A stretch of 64,000 nt of DNA from Pseudomonas sp. RIT-PI-S (GCF_025642975.1 NZ_JANZKJ010000011.1:62001-126000), one strand, 5' to 3'. Numbered from the stretch's first letter, positions 8,714 through 19,120 are shown. Translations and numbers: made by a program. The notes: generated by a model not told the origin, from the letters alone.

Positions 8714-8878
8714 ATGTATTACACCGCTTACCGTTTTATCCCAACCTTTGCCTGGCGATTTAGCGCTTCCCGTTCGGTACAGCCCGCCGCCTCCGACCGG
8801 TCCACCCAAGGTGGCGAACCCCTTGCCTGCGCGCGACCGCGCCCACGAACACCGTTAACAACCCGTTTGCGTGCCTGA
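8714..8878 (+). CDS. Second aromatic-rich short ORF before DAHP synthase
   Basis: This 54-codon ORF begins MYYTAYRFIPTFAWRF, seven aromatic residues in its first 16 codons. It has the same ribosome-site layout as the first leader ORF (TTGGAG, eight bases, ATG). It lies after the terminator and its TGA (8876-8878) is 28 bases before the DAHP synthase ATG, close to that gene's AAGGA. No second terminator follows it. It could be a second sensing peptide acting on translation, or a relic of a duplicated leader. The latter part is Arg/Pro-rich and looks unconstrained, so only the first third may matter. Confidence 0.55.
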   Translation: MYYTAYRFIPTFAWRFSASRSVQPAASDRSTQGGEPLACARPRPRTPLTTRLRA

Positions 8879-8906
8879 CATGCAGCGGGCGAAAAAGGAT
8901 CGCCCC

Positions 8907-9977
8907 ATGAATACCCTGGTCACCCCTTGCCTTACCGCCTCCACCCCTGCCCTGCCCCTTGCGGCCGCCCAGCAACACGGCGTGGGCCAACGCCTTCCGA
9001 CCGCGTTCGAACTGCGCCAGGCCCTGCCTCGCATTGATCGGCTGCACGCCCAGGTCGAGGATCACCGCGAACAGATCCGAGACATCCTTTGCGGCCGCGA
9101 TGAGCGCCTGCTGGTGGTCGCAGGCCCTTGTTCCCTGCACGACCCCAAGGCCGCGCTGGAATACGGCGCGCGGCTGGCACGCCTGGCCGACGCTTTGCAA
9201 GATCAGCTACTGATCGTGATGCGGGCCTACGTCGAGAAACCCCGCACCACCGTCGGTTGGAAAGGCCTGCTGTACGATCCGCGCCTGGACGGTAGCGACG
9301 ACATGCTGCAAGGCCTGGCACTCTCCCGCGAACTGATGCTTGGCCTGCTGAACCTCGGCCTGCCCCTGGCCGGCGAGCTGCTGCAACCGATGGCTGTCAC
9401 CTACTTCGAAGACCTGCTGGCCTGGGGCGCGGTGGGCGCGCGCACCACCGAGTCGCAGATCCACCGCGAAATGGCCAGCGGGCTGCGACTGCCTGTGGGG
9501 TTCAAGAACGGCACCGATGGCTCGCTGGGCGTTGCCTGCGACGCCATCCGCAGCGCGGCCCACCCACACCGCCATTTCGGCCTGGACCTGCACGGCCACC
9601 CGTGCCTGCTGCGCACCGACGGCAACCCTGATTGTCATCTGGTATTGCGCGGTGGGCATGGTCGGCCGAACTACAGCGAAGCCGATGTAGCCAGCGCCGC
9701 GGCGCAACTGCGCAAGGCTGGGGTCAGCCCTCGGATCATGGTCGATTGCAGCCACGCTAACAGCGGCAAAGACCCGCTGCGCCAGCCCGAGGTACTCGCC
9801 GAAGTGTTACGCCAGCGCCGCCAGGGCAGTCGTGAGCTGTTCGGCGTGATGCTCGAAAGCCATTTGTTCGAAGGTGCGCAAAGCCTGGGGCCCGAGTTGC
9901 GTTATGGGGTGTCGATCACCGATGCCTGCCTGGGCTGGGAGGCGACCGAAGCCACCCTGCGCGCGGCCTGCGCCTGA
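8907..9977 (+). CDS. 3-deoxy-7-phosphoheptulonate (DAHP) synthase, class I
   Basis: The enzyme condenses phosphoenolpyruvate and erythrose 4-phosphate to DAHP, the first step of the shikimate pathway. The 356-residue protein is the normal length of the AroF/AroG/AroH family. It has the conserved segments LLVVAGPCSLHDP, MRAYVEKPRTTVGWKG, GARTTESQ, GFKNGTDGS, LRGGHGRPNY and MVDCSHANSGKDP, which hold the substrate and metal ligands. I chose the ATG at 8907, seven bases after AAGGA; an upstream in-frame GTG at 8871 overlaps the second leader ORF. Which amino acid inhibits the enzyme cannot be told, though the leader is rich in all three. Confidence 0.93.
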   Translation: MNTLVTPCLTASTPALPLAAAQQHGVGQRLPTAFELRQALPRIDRLHAQVEDHREQIRDILCGRDERLLVVAGPCSLHDPKAALEYGARLARLADALQDQLLIVMRAYVEKPRTTVGWKGLLYDPRLDGSDDMLQGLALSRELMLGLLNLGLPLAGELLQPMAVTYFEDLLAWGAVGARTTESQIHREMASGLRLPVGFKNGTDGSLGVACDAIRSAAHPHRHFGLDLHGHPCLLRTDGNPDCHLVLRGGHGRPNYSEADVASAAAQLRKAGVSPRIMVDCSHANSGKDPLRQPEVLAEVLRQRRQGSRELFGVMLESHLFEGAQSLGPELRYGVSITDACLGWEATEATLRAACA

Positions 9978-10056
9978 CCGCCCGCGGCTTATTCGCGCTG
10001 GCCTCATCGGCCCGCGCGGGTTAGGCTGTTTCGTCATCTATAAAGGAGTACTCCCC

Positions 10057-10338
10057 ATGGCCAAAGCCACCGCACGCCACATCCTGGTTTCCAGCGAAGA
10101 CAAGTGCAACGAACTCAAAGCCCAGATCGAAGGCGGCGCCGATTTCGCCGAGGTCGCCAAGGCCAACTCCAGCTGCCCGTCCAGCCGCCAGGGCGGCGAC
10201 CTGGGTTCTTTCGGCCCGGGGCAGATGGTCAAAGAGTTCGACCAGGTCGTGTTCAGCGCCCCGGTCAACACCGTTCAAGGCCCGGTGAAAACGCAGTTCG
10301 GCTATCACCTGCTGGAAGTGACCAGCCGCCAAGACTGA
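10057..10338 (+). CDS. ppiC: Peptidyl-prolyl cis-trans isomerase, parvulin type
   Basis: This is a single-domain 93-residue parvulin with ARHILVSSEDKCNEL at the N-terminus, the glycine-rich GGDLGSFGPGQMVKEFD core and the C-terminal FGYHLLEV strand that completes the active site. It lacks a signal peptide and accessory domains, which matches the small cytoplasmic PpiC of E. coli (also 93 residues). It catalyses proline isomerisation during protein folding. AAGGAG stands upstream of the ATG and an intrinsic terminator follows the gene, so it is probably a single-gene unit. Confidence 0.92.
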   Translation: MAKATARHILVSSEDKCNELKAQIEGGADFAEVAKANSSCPSSRQGGDLGSFGPGQMVKEFDQVVFSAPVNTVQGPVKTQFGYHLLEVTSRQD

Positions 10339-10369
10339 CTGACGTCGGCAAAAAAGCTGCAATGAATCT

Positions 10370-10398
10370 CGGCTCGCCTGGTGCGAGCCGTTTTGTTT
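10370..10398 (+). terminator. Intrinsic terminator after ppiC
   Basis: The arms CGGCTCGC (10370-10377) and GCGAGCCG (10383-10390) form a perfect 8-pair stem around CTGGT, followed by TTTTGTTT. It separates ppiC from yejA. Confidence 0.85.
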
Positions 10399-10459
10399 CC
10401 GCGCACAGACGTGCATGATGGCAACCGGACATTTCCTATAGATTCGTTCAAGGCAGCCA

Positions 10460-12310
10460 ATGCGATCGGTTTTTCTCTTTGTGTGCTGCGCACTCGCGCT
10501 TTCGGCCACGGCCTGTGCCCTGGCCGCTCCCCAACAGGCGCTGACCGTGTACGGCGAGCCTGCCAAATACGCCCCCGGCTTCGAGCACTTCGATTACGTA
10601 AACCCGCAGGCACCCAAGGGCGGCAGCCTGCGTCGCGCAGCCACGGACATCGGCCAGTTCGATCACCTGATGCCTTATATCGACAAGGGCATCGGCGTTT
10701 CCCAGATCGACGGGCTGGTGTATGCCCCGCTGGCCACTCGGTCACTGGACGAGCCGTACACGGTGTATGGCCTGATCGCCAAGGCCATGGAGCTGAGCGA
10801 AGACGGCCTGACCCTGCGCTTCTACCTGGACCCCCGCGCGCGCTTCGCCGACGGCTCGCCGATCACCGCCGAGGACGTACGCTACACCTTCGACCTGCTG
10901 ATGACCCAAGGCAGCCTGCGCTACCGCTCGCAATTCGCCGACGTGAGCCAAGTGGTGGTCGAAGGCGAACGGCAAGTGCGCTTCGAGTTCAAGAACCGTG
11001 ACAGCCGCACACTGCCACTGGACGTGGCGGCCCTGCCGGTGCTTCCGGCGCACTGGTGGAAGACCCGGGACTTTGCCAACGGTGGCGGCTTCGAGCCGCC
11101 CCTTGGGAGTGGCCCTTATCGCGTTGGCAAGGTAGACAACGGCCGCAGCGTGACCTTCGAGCGCAACCCGGACTGGTGGGGAAAGGACCTGCCAGTCGCC
11201 CGCGGCATGTACAACTTCGACCACTTCAGCGTGGAATACTTCGGCGACATCGAGGTAGCGCGGCAGATACTGCGCGGGGGCGGTTTCGACTATAACCGTG
11301 AGTTTTCCGCCACCGGCTACACCATCGGTTATGCGGGGCCGGCGCTGGATGACGGGCGCTTGCAGCGTGCGCATCTCGCCCCCAAGGGCCTGCAACCCGC
11401 CCAGGGCTACGTCTTCAACCTGGCGCGCCCGGTGTTCCAGGACCGCCGCGTGCGCCAGGCCCTGGCCTTGTTGTGGGATTTCGAGTGGAGCAACCGCCAG
11501 CTGATGCGCAACCTGTACATCCGCCAGCAGAGCTTCTTCTCCAACAGCCCGCTAGCCGCCAACGCCCCCCCTACCGCCGCCGAACTGCGCATCCTCGAAC
11601 CGCTGCGCGATCAGTTGCCGCCAGAGGTGTTCGGCCCGCCCTTCCGGGCGCCGACCACCGATGGCAGCGGATTTATCCGCGACAAACAGTTGCAAGCGTT
11701 GGACCTGCTCGCCCAAGCGGGCTGGCACCCAGACGGCGATCGGCTGGTCAACGCGCAGGGCGAGCCCCTGAGCTTCACCTTCCTTAACGCCCAGGGCAGC
11801 CTGGAGCGTTTATTGCTGCCCTACAAACGCACCCTGGCGCAGATCGGTATCGACATGCAGATCCGCCGCATCGATCCCTCTCAGTACCTCAACCGGCTGA
11901 TGGCCCGGGACTACGACATGGTTGTGGCCGGCTACCCGGTATCCGCCTCGCCCGGGCTGGAGCTGGCCAATTACTTCGGTTCGGCGGCTGCCACCGATAC
12001 CGGCTCAGGCAACTACATGGTGCTGCGCAACCCGGCGGTGGACCAACTTATCGACGGCGTGATCAAGGCCACCACCTTCGAAGACATGGTCAACCATGCC
12101 CATGCCCTGGACCGGGTGCTGCAATGGAATTACTACTGGATACCCAACTATTACCCGCCGGGAACCTCCACGGTGTGGTGGAACCGCTTCGGCATCCCCC
12201 AGGTGCAGGCGGCCTATGACGAAGCGCCTGAAACCTGGTGGGAGCTCAGCCCCACGGCGCTGACCGACGCGCAGATGGCCGAACGCAAGGCCCAAGGGGG
12301 GCGACCATGA
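10460..12310 (+). CDS. yejA: Peptide ABC transporter periplasmic binding protein YejA
   Basis: The 616-residue SBP_bac_5 protein has a Sec signal peptide (residues 1 to about 23, ending CALAA). Family segments include [34 protein letters not shown] and LGSGPYRV. In E. coli YejA binds peptides for import, including microcin C, through YejBEF. The order and tight overlaps of the four genes here support the same assignment. Its TGA overlaps the yejB ATG (ATGA), so translation is coupled. Confidence 0.92.
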   Translation: MRSVFLFVCCALALSATACALAAPQQALTVYGEPAKYAPGFEHFDYVNPQAPKGGSLRRAATDIGQFDHLMPYIDKGIGVSQIDGLVYAPLATRSLDEPYTVYGLIAKAMELSEDGLTLRFYLDPRARFADGSPITAEDVRYTFDLLMTQGSLRYRSQFADVSQVVVEGERQVRFEFKNRDSRTLPLDVAALPVLPAHWWKTRDFANGGGFEPPLGSGPYRVGKVDNGRSVTFERNPDWWGKDLPVARGMYNFDHFSVEYFGDIEVARQILRGGGFDYNREFSATGYTIGYAGPALDDGRLQRAHLAPKGLQPAQGYVFNLARPVFQDRRVRQALALLWDFEWSNRQLMRNLYIRQQSFFSNSPLAANAPPTAAELRILEPLRDQLPPEVFGPPFRAPTTDGSGFIRDKQLQALDLLAQAGWHPDGDRLVNAQGEPLSFTFLNAQGSLERLLLPYKRTLAQIGIDMQIRRIDPSQYLNRLMARDYDMVVAGYPVSASPGLELANYFGSAAATDTGSGNYMVLRNPAVDQLIDGVIKATTFEDMVNHAHALDRVLQWNYYWIPNYYPPGTSTVWWNRFGIPQVQAAYDEAPETWWELSPTALTDAQMAERKAQGGRP

Positions 12311-13350
12311 CGCTGTATATCCTGCGCCGCCTGGTGCTGATCGTGCCCACGCTGCTGGTGATCCTGCTGGTGAACTTCGTGATCGTCCAGGCCGCGCCTG
12401 GTGGCCCGGTGGAGCAGGCCATCGCCCGCCTGCAAGGGGTGGGTGCCGGGGGTGGCGACACCGCCCAGGGCAGCTCGCGCGCCAGCCGCGGCCTGGACCC
12501 GCAAATGATCAAGGACATCGAGCGCCAGTACGGTTTCGACAAGCCGGCGCACGAGCGCCTATGGCTGATGCTCAAGCACTACGCCGCCTTCGATTTCGGC
12601 GACAGCTTCTTCCGTGGCGCCAAGGTGACCGACCTGATCCTGCAAAAAATGCCGGTCACGCTCTCGCTGGGCTTCTGGGCAACCCTCATCACGTATCTGG
12701 TGTCGATCCCGCTCGGCATACGCAAGGCGGTGCGCCATGGCAGCTCTTTCGATGTATGGACCAGCAGCGCGGTAGTGGTCGGCTATGCGATGCCGTCGTT
12801 CCTGTTCGCCATGTTGCTGATCGTAGTGTTCTGCGGCGGCACAGGGCTGAACTGGTTCCCGGTGCGCGGGTTGGTGTCGGAAAACTTCGACCAGCTATCG
12901 ACCCTGGGCAAGCTGGCGGACTATTTCTGGCACCTGGTGTTGCCGGTGCTCTCCCTGGTGATCGGCGGCTTTGCCAGCCTGACCATCCTCACCAAGAACG
13001 CCTTTCTCAATGAAGTGACCCGCCAATACGTGGTAACGGCCAGGGCCAAGGGTGTCAGCGAGAACCGGGTGCTCTACGGCCACGTGCTGCGCAACGCCAT
13101 GCTGCTGGTGGTGGCCGGGCTGCCGCAAGCGTTCGTCAGCGTGTTCTTCGCCGGTTCCTTATTGGTTGAGGTCATCTTCTCCCTCGATGGCTTGGGCCGC
13201 ATGAGCTATGAAGCCGCGGTATCCCGGGACTACCCGGTGGTGTTCGGCTCGCTGTTCATCTTTACCCTGTTCGGCCTGCTGATCAAATTGGTGGGCGACC
13301 TGTGCTACACCCTGGTCGACCCCCGCATCGATTTTTCGAGGAACGCCTGA
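12307..13350 (+). CDS. yejB: Peptide ABC transporter permease YejB
   Basis: The 347-residue inner-membrane permease has the N-terminal [14 protein letters not shown] helix typical of DppB/YejB proteins. The cytoplasmic coupling loop ([20 protein letters not shown]) follows the EAA pattern that contacts the ATPase. About six membrane spans are visible. It overlaps yejA by four bases at the start and yejE by one base (TGATG) at the end. The protein forms the channel with YejE and is driven by YejF. Confidence 0.92.
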   Translation: MTLYILRRLVLIVPTLLVILLVNFVIVQAAPGGPVEQAIARLQGVGAGGGDTAQGSSRASRGLDPQMIKDIERQYGFDKPAHERLWLMLKHYAAFDFGDSFFRGAKVTDLILQKMPVTLSLGFWATLITYLVSIPLGIRKAVRHGSSFDVWTSSAVVVGYAMPSFLFAMLLIVVFCGGTGLNWFPVRGLVSENFDQLSTLGKLADYFWHLVLPVLSLVIGGFASLTILTKNAFLNEVTRQYVVTARAKGVSENRVLYGHVLRNAMLLVVAGLPQAFVSVFFAGSLLVEVIFSLDGLGRMSYEAAVSRDYPVVFGSLFIFTLFGLLIKLVGDLCYTLVDPRIDFSRNA

Positions 13351-14369
13351 TGCGCCTGTCTCCGCTGGCGCGGCGGCGCCTGGAACGTTTTCGCAAGAAC
13401 CGCCGGGGCTGGTGGTCGCTGTGGCTGTTCACGGCCCTGTTCGTGCTGTGCCTGGGCGCGGAACTGGTGGCCAACGACAAGCCGTTGGTGCTCAAGGCAG
13501 GCGGCCATTATTACTTCCCCGTATTGCAGCGCTACACCGAGCAGCAGCTGGGCGGCGTACTGCCCTTCCAGCCCGACTACCGCAGCGACTACGTGCGCAA
13601 GCTGGTCGCCGGGCAAGGCGGCTGGATGCTCTTCCCGCCGATCGCCTTCGGCCCGGAAACCCCGAACTATGAGCTGGCACGCCCAGCGCCCAGCCCACCG
13701 ACCGAGGTGAACTGGCTAGGCACCGACGACCAGGCGCGCGACGTGCTGGCGCGAGTGATCTACGGTGCGCGGGTGTCGATCCTCTTTGCCCTGGCGCTGA
13801 CCCTGCTCAGCTCGGTGATCGGGGTCGCCGCCGGCGCGCTCCAGGGCTACTACGGCGGCTGGGTGGACCTGCTCGGCCAGCGCGTGCAGGAAGTGTGGTC
13901 CGGGCTGCCGGTGCTGTACCTGTTGATCATCTTGTCTGGCTTCGTGGAGCCAGGGTTCTGGTGGCTGCTGGGGATCATGACGCTGTTCTCCTGGCTCGCC
14001 CTGGTGGACGTGGTCCGCGCCGAGTTCCTTCGCGGGCGCAGCCTGGAATACGTCAAGGCCGCAAGGGCGCTTGGGTTGCCCAGCACCACGGTGATCGTGC
14101 GGCACATTCTGCCGAACGCGATGAACGCCACCCTGAGCTACCTGCCGTTCATTCTCACCGGCGCTATCACCACCCTGAGCGCGCTGGATTTCCTCGGCTT
14201 CGGCATGCCCGCCGGCAGCGCCTCGCTGGGCGAATTGATCGGCCAGGGCAAGCAGAACCTGCAGGCGCCCTGGCTGGGGCTGACAGCTTTCTTTTCGCTG
14301 GCGGTGATCCTTTGCCTGCTGGTGTTTATCGGCGAAGCGCTGCGTGACGCCTTTGACCCTCGAGCCTGA
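13350..14369 (+). CDS. yejE: Peptide ABC transporter permease YejE
   Basis: The 339-residue partner permease of the DppC/YejE type has an N-terminal cytoplasmic Arg-rich stretch and first membrane span, a long periplasmic insert (about 45-120), and then the transport domain with NWLGTDDQARDVLARVIYGARVS. Its EAA loop reads EYVKAARALGLPSTTVIVRHILPNA. I chose the ATG inside the yejB stop (TGATG), which gives the family length; the frame is open a further 48 bases upstream. Confidence 0.92.
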   Translation: MRLSPLARRRLERFRKNRRGWWSLWLFTALFVLCLGAELVANDKPLVLKAGGHYYFPVLQRYTEQQLGGVLPFQPDYRSDYVRKLVAGQGGWMLFPPIAFGPETPNYELARPAPSPPTEVNWLGTDDQARDVLARVIYGARVSILFALALTLLSSVIGVAAGALQGYYGGWVDLLGQRVQEVWSGLPVLYLLIILSGFVEPGFWWLLGIMTLFSWLALVDVVRAEFLRGRSLEYVKAARALGLPSTTVIVRHILPNAMNATLSYLPFILTGAITTLSALDFLGFGMPAGSASLGELIGQGKQNLQAPWLGLTAFFSLAVILCLLVFIGEALRDAFDPRA

Positions 14370-14382
14370 GCCGGAGCCTGCC

Positions 14383-15969
14383 ATGAGCGAACACCTGATC
14401 GAGATTCGTGACCTGTGGGTGGCCTTCAATGGCGAGCCCGTGGTGCGCAACCTGTCGCTGGATATCCGCCCGGGTGAATGCCTGGCGCTGGTGGGAGAAT
14501 CGGGCTCGGGCAAGTCGGTGACCGCCAACGCCATCTTGCAATTGCTGCCCACGCCCAGCCACAGCCAGGGCAGCATTCGCTACCGTGGACGAGAGCTGAT
14601 CGGCGCCAACCCCACCACCCTGCGCGACATCCGAGGCAACCGCATCGCGATGATCTTCCAGGAGCCGATGACCTCGCTTAACCCGTTGCACACCGTACAA
14701 CGGCAGATCGGCGAGACGCTGCTGGTGCACCGTGGCATCGCTGGCAAGGCCGCCAAGGCGCGCATCCTTGAGTTGCTGGAGCTGGTGGGCATCAGCAACC
14801 CGGCGGCGCGGCTCAACGCCTACCCCCATCAGTTGTCTGGCGGCCAGCGGCAGCGGGTGATGATCGCCATGGCGCTGGCCTGTGAGCCGGAGTTGCTGAT
14901 CGCCGACGAACCCACCACCGCCCTGGACGTTACCGTGCAGCGCAAGATCCTCGCCCTGCTCAAGTCCCTGCAACACCGGCTGGGCATGTCGTTGCTGCTG
15001 ATCAGCCACGACCTCAACCTGGTGCGCAGCATCGCCCAGCGGGTATGCGTGATGCGCGGCGGAGAAATCGTTGAACAGGCCTCGTGCGAGGCCTTGTTCG
15101 CCAACCCCCACCACCCCTACAGCCGCCTGCTGCTCGATGCAGAGCCCGCCGGCGAGGCCCTGCCCCGGGACGACCGCGAGGAGGTGCTGCAGGTACGCGC
15201 GCTGAAGGTCTGGTATGCCTTAGGTGGTGGCCTGCTGCGCAAGCCATGGAGCCACGTCAAGGCGGTGGATGGTGTAAGCCTGGCGGTGCAAAAAGGCAAA
15301 ACCCTGGGCATCGTCGGCGAATCGGGTTCGGGCAAATCGACCCTGGGCCAGGCGATCCTGCGGCTGATCGACGCCGAAGGCGGCATCCGCTTCCAGGGGC
15401 AGGACCTGCAAGGCCTCAGCCAGAAGCAGATGCGGCCTTGGCGGCGCAAGATGCAGATCGTGTTCCAGGACCCTTTCGGCAGCCTCAGCCCGCGCATGTC
15501 AGTGGCGCAGATCATCGCCGAAGGCCTGGAAGTGCACCTGGACGCTAACACTCGCCAGTGCGAGGAGGCCGTCTCCCAGGCGCTACGGGAAGTCGGCATA
15601 GACCCTAGCACCCGGCACCGCTACCCCCACGAGTTTTCCGGTGGCCAACGCCAGCGCATCGCCATTGCCCGCGCCCTGGTGCTCAAGCCTGAGCTGATCG
15701 TGCTGGACGAGCCCACCTCCGCCCTGGACCGCACCGTGCAAAAGCAGGTGGTCGCCTTGCTGCGACAGTTGCAAGAGCGCCATGGCCTGACCTACCTGTT
15801 CATCAGCCATGACCTGGCGGTGGTGCGGGCGTTGGCCCACGACATCATCGTGCTCAAGGATGGCCAGGTGGTGGAGCGCGGCCCCAGCCATGAGCTGTTC
15901 GAGGCGCCGCAGCACCCTTATACACGGGAGTTGCTCGCGGCTTCGGCGTTGGCGCCGCTGCCAGGCTAG
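14383..15969 (+). CDS. yejF: Peptide ABC transporter ATP-binding protein YejF
   Basis: The protein has two fused ATPase domains in 528 residues, nearly the length of E. coli YejF. Each half has a Walker A (GESGSGKS twice), an ABC signature (LSGGQRQR and FSGGQRQR) and a Walker B ([12 protein letters not shown] and [12 protein letters not shown]). It energises import of peptides through YejBE. The ATG at 14383 follows GGAG and lies 13 bases after yejE. It closes the yejABEF operon. An imperfect GC-rich hairpin (GCCACAGG, then CCTGTGTGGC) follows, without a T tract, so termination there is uncertain. Confidence 0.93.
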   Translation: MSEHLIEIRDLWVAFNGEPVVRNLSLDIRPGECLALVGESGSGKSVTANAILQLLPTPSHSQGSIRYRGRELIGANPTTLRDIRGNRIAMIFQEPMTSLNPLHTVQRQIGETLLVHRGIAGKAAKARILELLELVGISNPAARLNAYPHQLSGGQRQRVMIAMALACEPELLIADEPTTALDVTVQRKILALLKSLQHRLGMSLLLISHDLNLVRSIAQRVCVMRGGEIVEQASCEALFANPHHPYSRLLLDAEPAGEALPRDDREEVLQVRALKVWYALGGGLLRKPWSHVKAVDGVSLAVQKGKTLGIVGESGSGKSTLGQAILRLIDAEGGIRFQGQDLQGLSQKQMRPWRRKMQIVFQDPFGSLSPRMSVAQIIAEGLEVHLDANTRQCEEAVSQALREVGIDPSTRHRYPHEFSGGQRQRIAIARALVLKPELIVLDEPTSALDRTVQKQVVALLRQLQERHGLTYLFISHDLAVVRALAHDIIVLKDGQVVERGPSHELFEAPQHPYTRELLAASALAPLPG

Positions 15970-16114
15970 GACGGCTCTGCCACAGGTGTTTCGCCTGTGT
16001 GGCGTTATAGGAATAAACCGGATACATTTACATACATCCTGTCCCTGTCCCGAGCGCGCCCACCTGGCGTCCGCGTGCCGCTCGCGCCCCGCCCGCACGG
16101 AGGCCGAACCCTGT

Positions 16115-17200
16115 ATGAGCAGCCTGAGCGCAACGCGCCTCAACCCGCTGGGCCGACACAGCCTGTGGGGCTTCCATGCCCTGCTGGTGGCCTGCTGCAT
16201 TTTCGTGGTCGACACCGTCACGCACCTGGATGCCGCTATCGCCGTGCTGTATGTGGCGGTGCTGCTGATGGTGGCCAAGGGCAGTTCGACCAAGGCCCTG
16301 TTATGGGCCGCCGCGTTATGCGCCGGCCTGACCCTGGCCGCCTTCTTGATCGGCCATGGCCACTTTGCGGGGAATTTCGACGGCCGGTGGGCGCGCTGCC
16401 TCATCAGCCTTGCCGCCATCGCCATTGCCACGCTACTGGCCCTGCGCGGCAAGCGCGCCACTGAGGCATTGCTCGGCGCCCAGGCCCAACTGGCCCACGC
16501 CACCCGGGTAACCACCCTGGGCGAGCTGGCTGCATCCATTGCTCACGAAGTCAACCAGCCACTGGCAGCCATCGCCAACAACAGCAGCGCCGGCCTGCGC
16601 TGGCTGGACCGCCCGGAGCCTGAGCTGGACGAAGCCCGTGAATCGCTGCAACGCATCGCCCAGGACGCGCACCGCGCCAGCGAGGTGGTCGCGCGTATTC
16701 GCGCCATGGCCCGCAAGGGTGCGCCAGCCCGGCAACGGCTGTGCCTGGACCCGTTGATCAACGAGACGCTGGCGCTGATCGCCGGCGAACTCACGCGTTA
16801 CCGGGTGCGTGCCTGCGTCCAGCTTCAAGCGAACGAGGCGCGGGTCGAGATCGATCCGGTACAGGTCCGCCAAGTGCTGATCAACCTGCTGATCAACGCC
16901 TGCCAAGCCATGGCCGAGATCGCCCCGCGTGAGCGGGAGCTGTGCCTGAACAGCTCGGTGCTGGGGCAATGGGTGTGCGTCACGGTATGCGACTGCGGCA
17001 GCGGCATCGCGCCAGCGGCCTTGCCCTTGCTGTTCACCCCGTTTTTCACCACCCGCGAGGACGGCATGGGCATGGGCCTGTCCATCTGCCGGTCGATCAT
17101 CGAGGCACAAGGCGGGCGCATCTGGGCCAGTAACCGGCCCGAAGGCGGCGCCTGCCTGACGTTCTGGCTGCCCTTGGCAAACGCTGGATCACCCGCATGA
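16115..17200 (+). CDS. Membrane sensor histidine kinase, FixL/NtrB-like transmitter
   Basis: The 361-residue protein has about three or four hydrophobic segments in residues 18-110, no PAS domain, and then a transmitter. The H box is ASIAHEVNQPLAAI (His144), the N box NLLINACQAM, G1 CDCGSGI, the F box TPFFTT and G2 GMGMGLSI. The H-box form is that of the FixL/TodS/DctB-type group. It phosphorylates the FixJ-like regulator whose ATG overlaps its stop codon. The signal is unknown; the neighbouring yejABEF operon is a possible target but nothing in the sequence proves it. Confidence 0.9.
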   Translation: MSSLSATRLNPLGRHSLWGFHALLVACCIFVVDTVTHLDAAIAVLYVAVLLMVAKGSSTKALLWAAALCAGLTLAAFLIGHGHFAGNFDGRWARCLISLAAIAIATLLALRGKRATEALLGAQAQLAHATRVTTLGELAASIAHEVNQPLAAIANNSSAGLRWLDRPEPELDEARESLQRIAQDAHRASEVVARIRAMARKGAPARQRLCLDPLINETLALIAGELTRYRVRACVQLQANEARVEIDPVQVRQVLINLLINACQAMAEIAPRERELCLNSSVLGQWVCVTVCDCGSGIAPAALPLLFTPFFTTREDGMGMGLSICRSIIEAQGGRIWASNRPEGGACLTFWLPLANAGSPA

Positions 17201-17835
17201 ACACCCGCCCCAGCGCTGCCCCCAGCCAGCCGCACAAGGTGCTGGTGGTCGATGACGACCACAGCCTGCGCGACTCGCTCAGCGCTTTGCTGCGCTCGGC
17301 CGGTCACCCGGTGGAAACCTTCGCCAGCGCCGCGCAACTCCTGGCCACGCCCTTGCCCGAAGCCCCCAGTTGCCTGCTGCTGGACGTACGCCTGCCAGGC
17401 AGCAGTGGCTTCGACGTGCAGCAGCAGCTGATCAGCCAGGGCGCCGAACTGCCGGTCATTTTCATGACCGGCCACGGCGACATTCCCATGACCGTGCGGG
17501 CGATGAAGGCCGGCGCGGTGGACTTCCTGCCCAAGCCGTTTCGCGACCAGGATTTGCTGGCCGCCGTTGATGCAGCCCTCGAAGCCGACCGGCAGCGGCG
17601 TCTGGTGCGCCAGGGCGAGGCGGAGCGCCTGCACCGCTACGAGCAACTCAGCCTGCGTGAGCGGCAGGTCATGCACATGGCGGTAACGGGGTTGATGAAC
17701 AAGCAGATCGCCAGCGAGCTGGGCTTGAGCGAGATCACGGTGAAGATCCACCGCGCCCGCGCCATGAAGAAAATGGCCGCGCGGACGTTCGCCGAGCTGG
17801 TGATCATGGCCCAGGCCGTCGGCACCTCGGGCTGA
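17197..17835 (+). CDS. FixJ/NarL-type response regulator
   Basis: The 212-residue two-domain protein has a receiver (about 14-130) with the acidic pair DDD at 19-21, the phosphorylation site Asp63 in LLLDVRLPG, the MTGHGDIPM switch segment and Lys113 in LPKPF. A LuxR-type helix-turn-helix follows (about 148-205, LSLREREQ-like start, then NKQIASELGLSEITVKIHRA). The sequence is closest in style to FixJ. It overlaps the kinase gene by four bases (ATGA), so the two are co-expressed as a cognate pair. Confidence 0.92.
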   Translation: MNTRPSAAPSQPHKVLVVDDDHSLRDSLSALLRSAGHPVETFASAAQLLATPLPEAPSCLLLDVRLPGSSGFDVQQQLISQGAELPVIFMTGHGDIPMTVRAMKAGAVDFLPKPFRDQDLLAAVDAALEADRQRRLVRQGEAERLHRYEQLSLRERQVMHMAVTGLMNKQIASELGLSEITVKIHRARAMKKMAARTFAELVIMAQAVGTSG

Positions 17836-17938
17836 ACAGGCCACGGCCGAGCTTCGGCCTGGCGCCGCCACGCGCTATGCTTGGCCGCTTTCCCGAGCCC
17901 GCCCTGCGCGGGCTGCCGCCCCCCTGCCGGACATTCCC

Positions 17939-19120
17939 ATGACCTCGACTTCCCCTGGCCACCCGCCGCTGACGTCTGCGCTAGTACTGCTGTTTGCCTT
18001 CTGCTGCGGCGCCATCGTCGCCAACATCTACTACAGCCAGCCCATCCTCGAATTGATCGCCCCGGCAATCGGCCTTTCCGCCCACGCCGCCAGCCTGGTG
18101 GTGTCGCTGACCCAAGTGGGCTATGCCCTAGGGTTGTTCCTGCTGGTGCCGCTGGCGGACCTGTTGGAGAACCGCCGGCTGATCCTCGCCACGCTGGTGC
18201 TAGCTGTGTTGAGCCTGCTGGGCGCCGCGTTCAGCGCCCGCGCCGATGCCTTCCTGGCGATCTCGCTGTTGATCGGCTTCAGCTCGGTCGCCGTGCAGAT
18301 GCTGATCCCCATGGCCGCGCACATGGCGCCCGAGGCCATTCGCGGGCGCGTGGTGGGCAACATCATGAGCGGGCTGCTGCTGGGTATCCTGCTGGCGCGG
18401 CCGCTGGCCAGTGTGATCGCCGACCACCTTGGCTGGCGTGCGGTGTTCATCGTGGCGGCGGCGGCCATGGTCGCGATCCTCGCCCTGCTGGCGTTTACCT
18501 TGCCGCGTCGCCAGCCGGCGCATAGCGCAAGCTATGGCCAGTTGCTGCTGTCCATGGCCCTGCTGCTCAAGCGCTACCCGGCACTGCGCGAACGCGCGTT
18601 CTATCAGGCGCTGATGTTCGCTGCCTTCAGCCTGTTCTGGACCACGGTGCCGGTGGAGCTGGCCCGGGTGTATGGGCTGAGCCAAACCCAGATCGCCTTG
18701 TTCGCGCTGGTCGGCGCCATGGGGGCGGTGGCCGCACCGGTGGCCGGGCGCCTGGCCGACGCGGGGCATAGCCGTGCAGCCACCTTGCTGGCCATGCTGC
18801 TGGCGCCAGTGGCCTTCGCCCTGGGCGAGTGGCCAGGGGGCGGCGTGCTCTGCCTGGCCCTGACCGGCGTGTTGCTCGACTTCGGCGTGCAGATGAGCAT
18901 GGTCACCGGCCAGCGCATCATCTATGGCCTGGACGCCCACAGCCGGGCGCGCCTCAACGGGCTATACGTCACCAGCATCTTCATCGGCGGCGCGCTGGGC
19001 TCCGCGTTTGCCAGCAGCCTCTATGAGCGTGCGGGTTGGGGTGGCGTGGTCGCACTGGGCATGGCCCTGCCGTTGCTGGGGCTAGCGGTGTTCCTGGCTC
19101 GCTCGCGCGGCCGCCTATAA
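17939..19120 (+). CDS. Major facilitator family transporter, probable exporter
   Basis: The 393-residue protein has about 12 membrane spans and the MFS loop (LADLLENRRLILATLVL) between segments 2 and 3. The opening NIYYSQPILELIAP is typical of the YgaY/NepI/arabinose-efflux-like subgroup, which usually exports small molecules. The substrate is unknown. Its last two codons overlap by six bases, tail to tail, with a LysR-type gene, which could regulate it although such regulators are more often divergent. Confidence 0.88.
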   Translation: MTSTSPGHPPLTSALVLLFAFCCGAIVANIYYSQPILELIAPAIGLSAHAASLVVSLTQVGYALGLFLLVPLADLLENRRLILATLVLAVLSLLGAAFSARADAFLAISLLIGFSSVAVQMLIPMAAHMAPEAIRGRVVGNIMSGLLLGILLARPLASVIADHLGWRAVFIVAAAAMVAILALLAFTLPRRQPAHSASYGQLLLSMALLLKRYPALRERAFYQALMFAAFSLFWTTVPVELARVYGLSQTQIALFALVGAMGAVAAPVAGRLADAGHSRAATLLAMLLAPVAFALGEWPGGGVLCLALTGVLLDFGVQMSMVTGQRIIYGLDAHSRARLNGLYVTSIFIGGALGSAFASSLYERAGWGGVVALGMALPLLGLAVFLARSRGRL

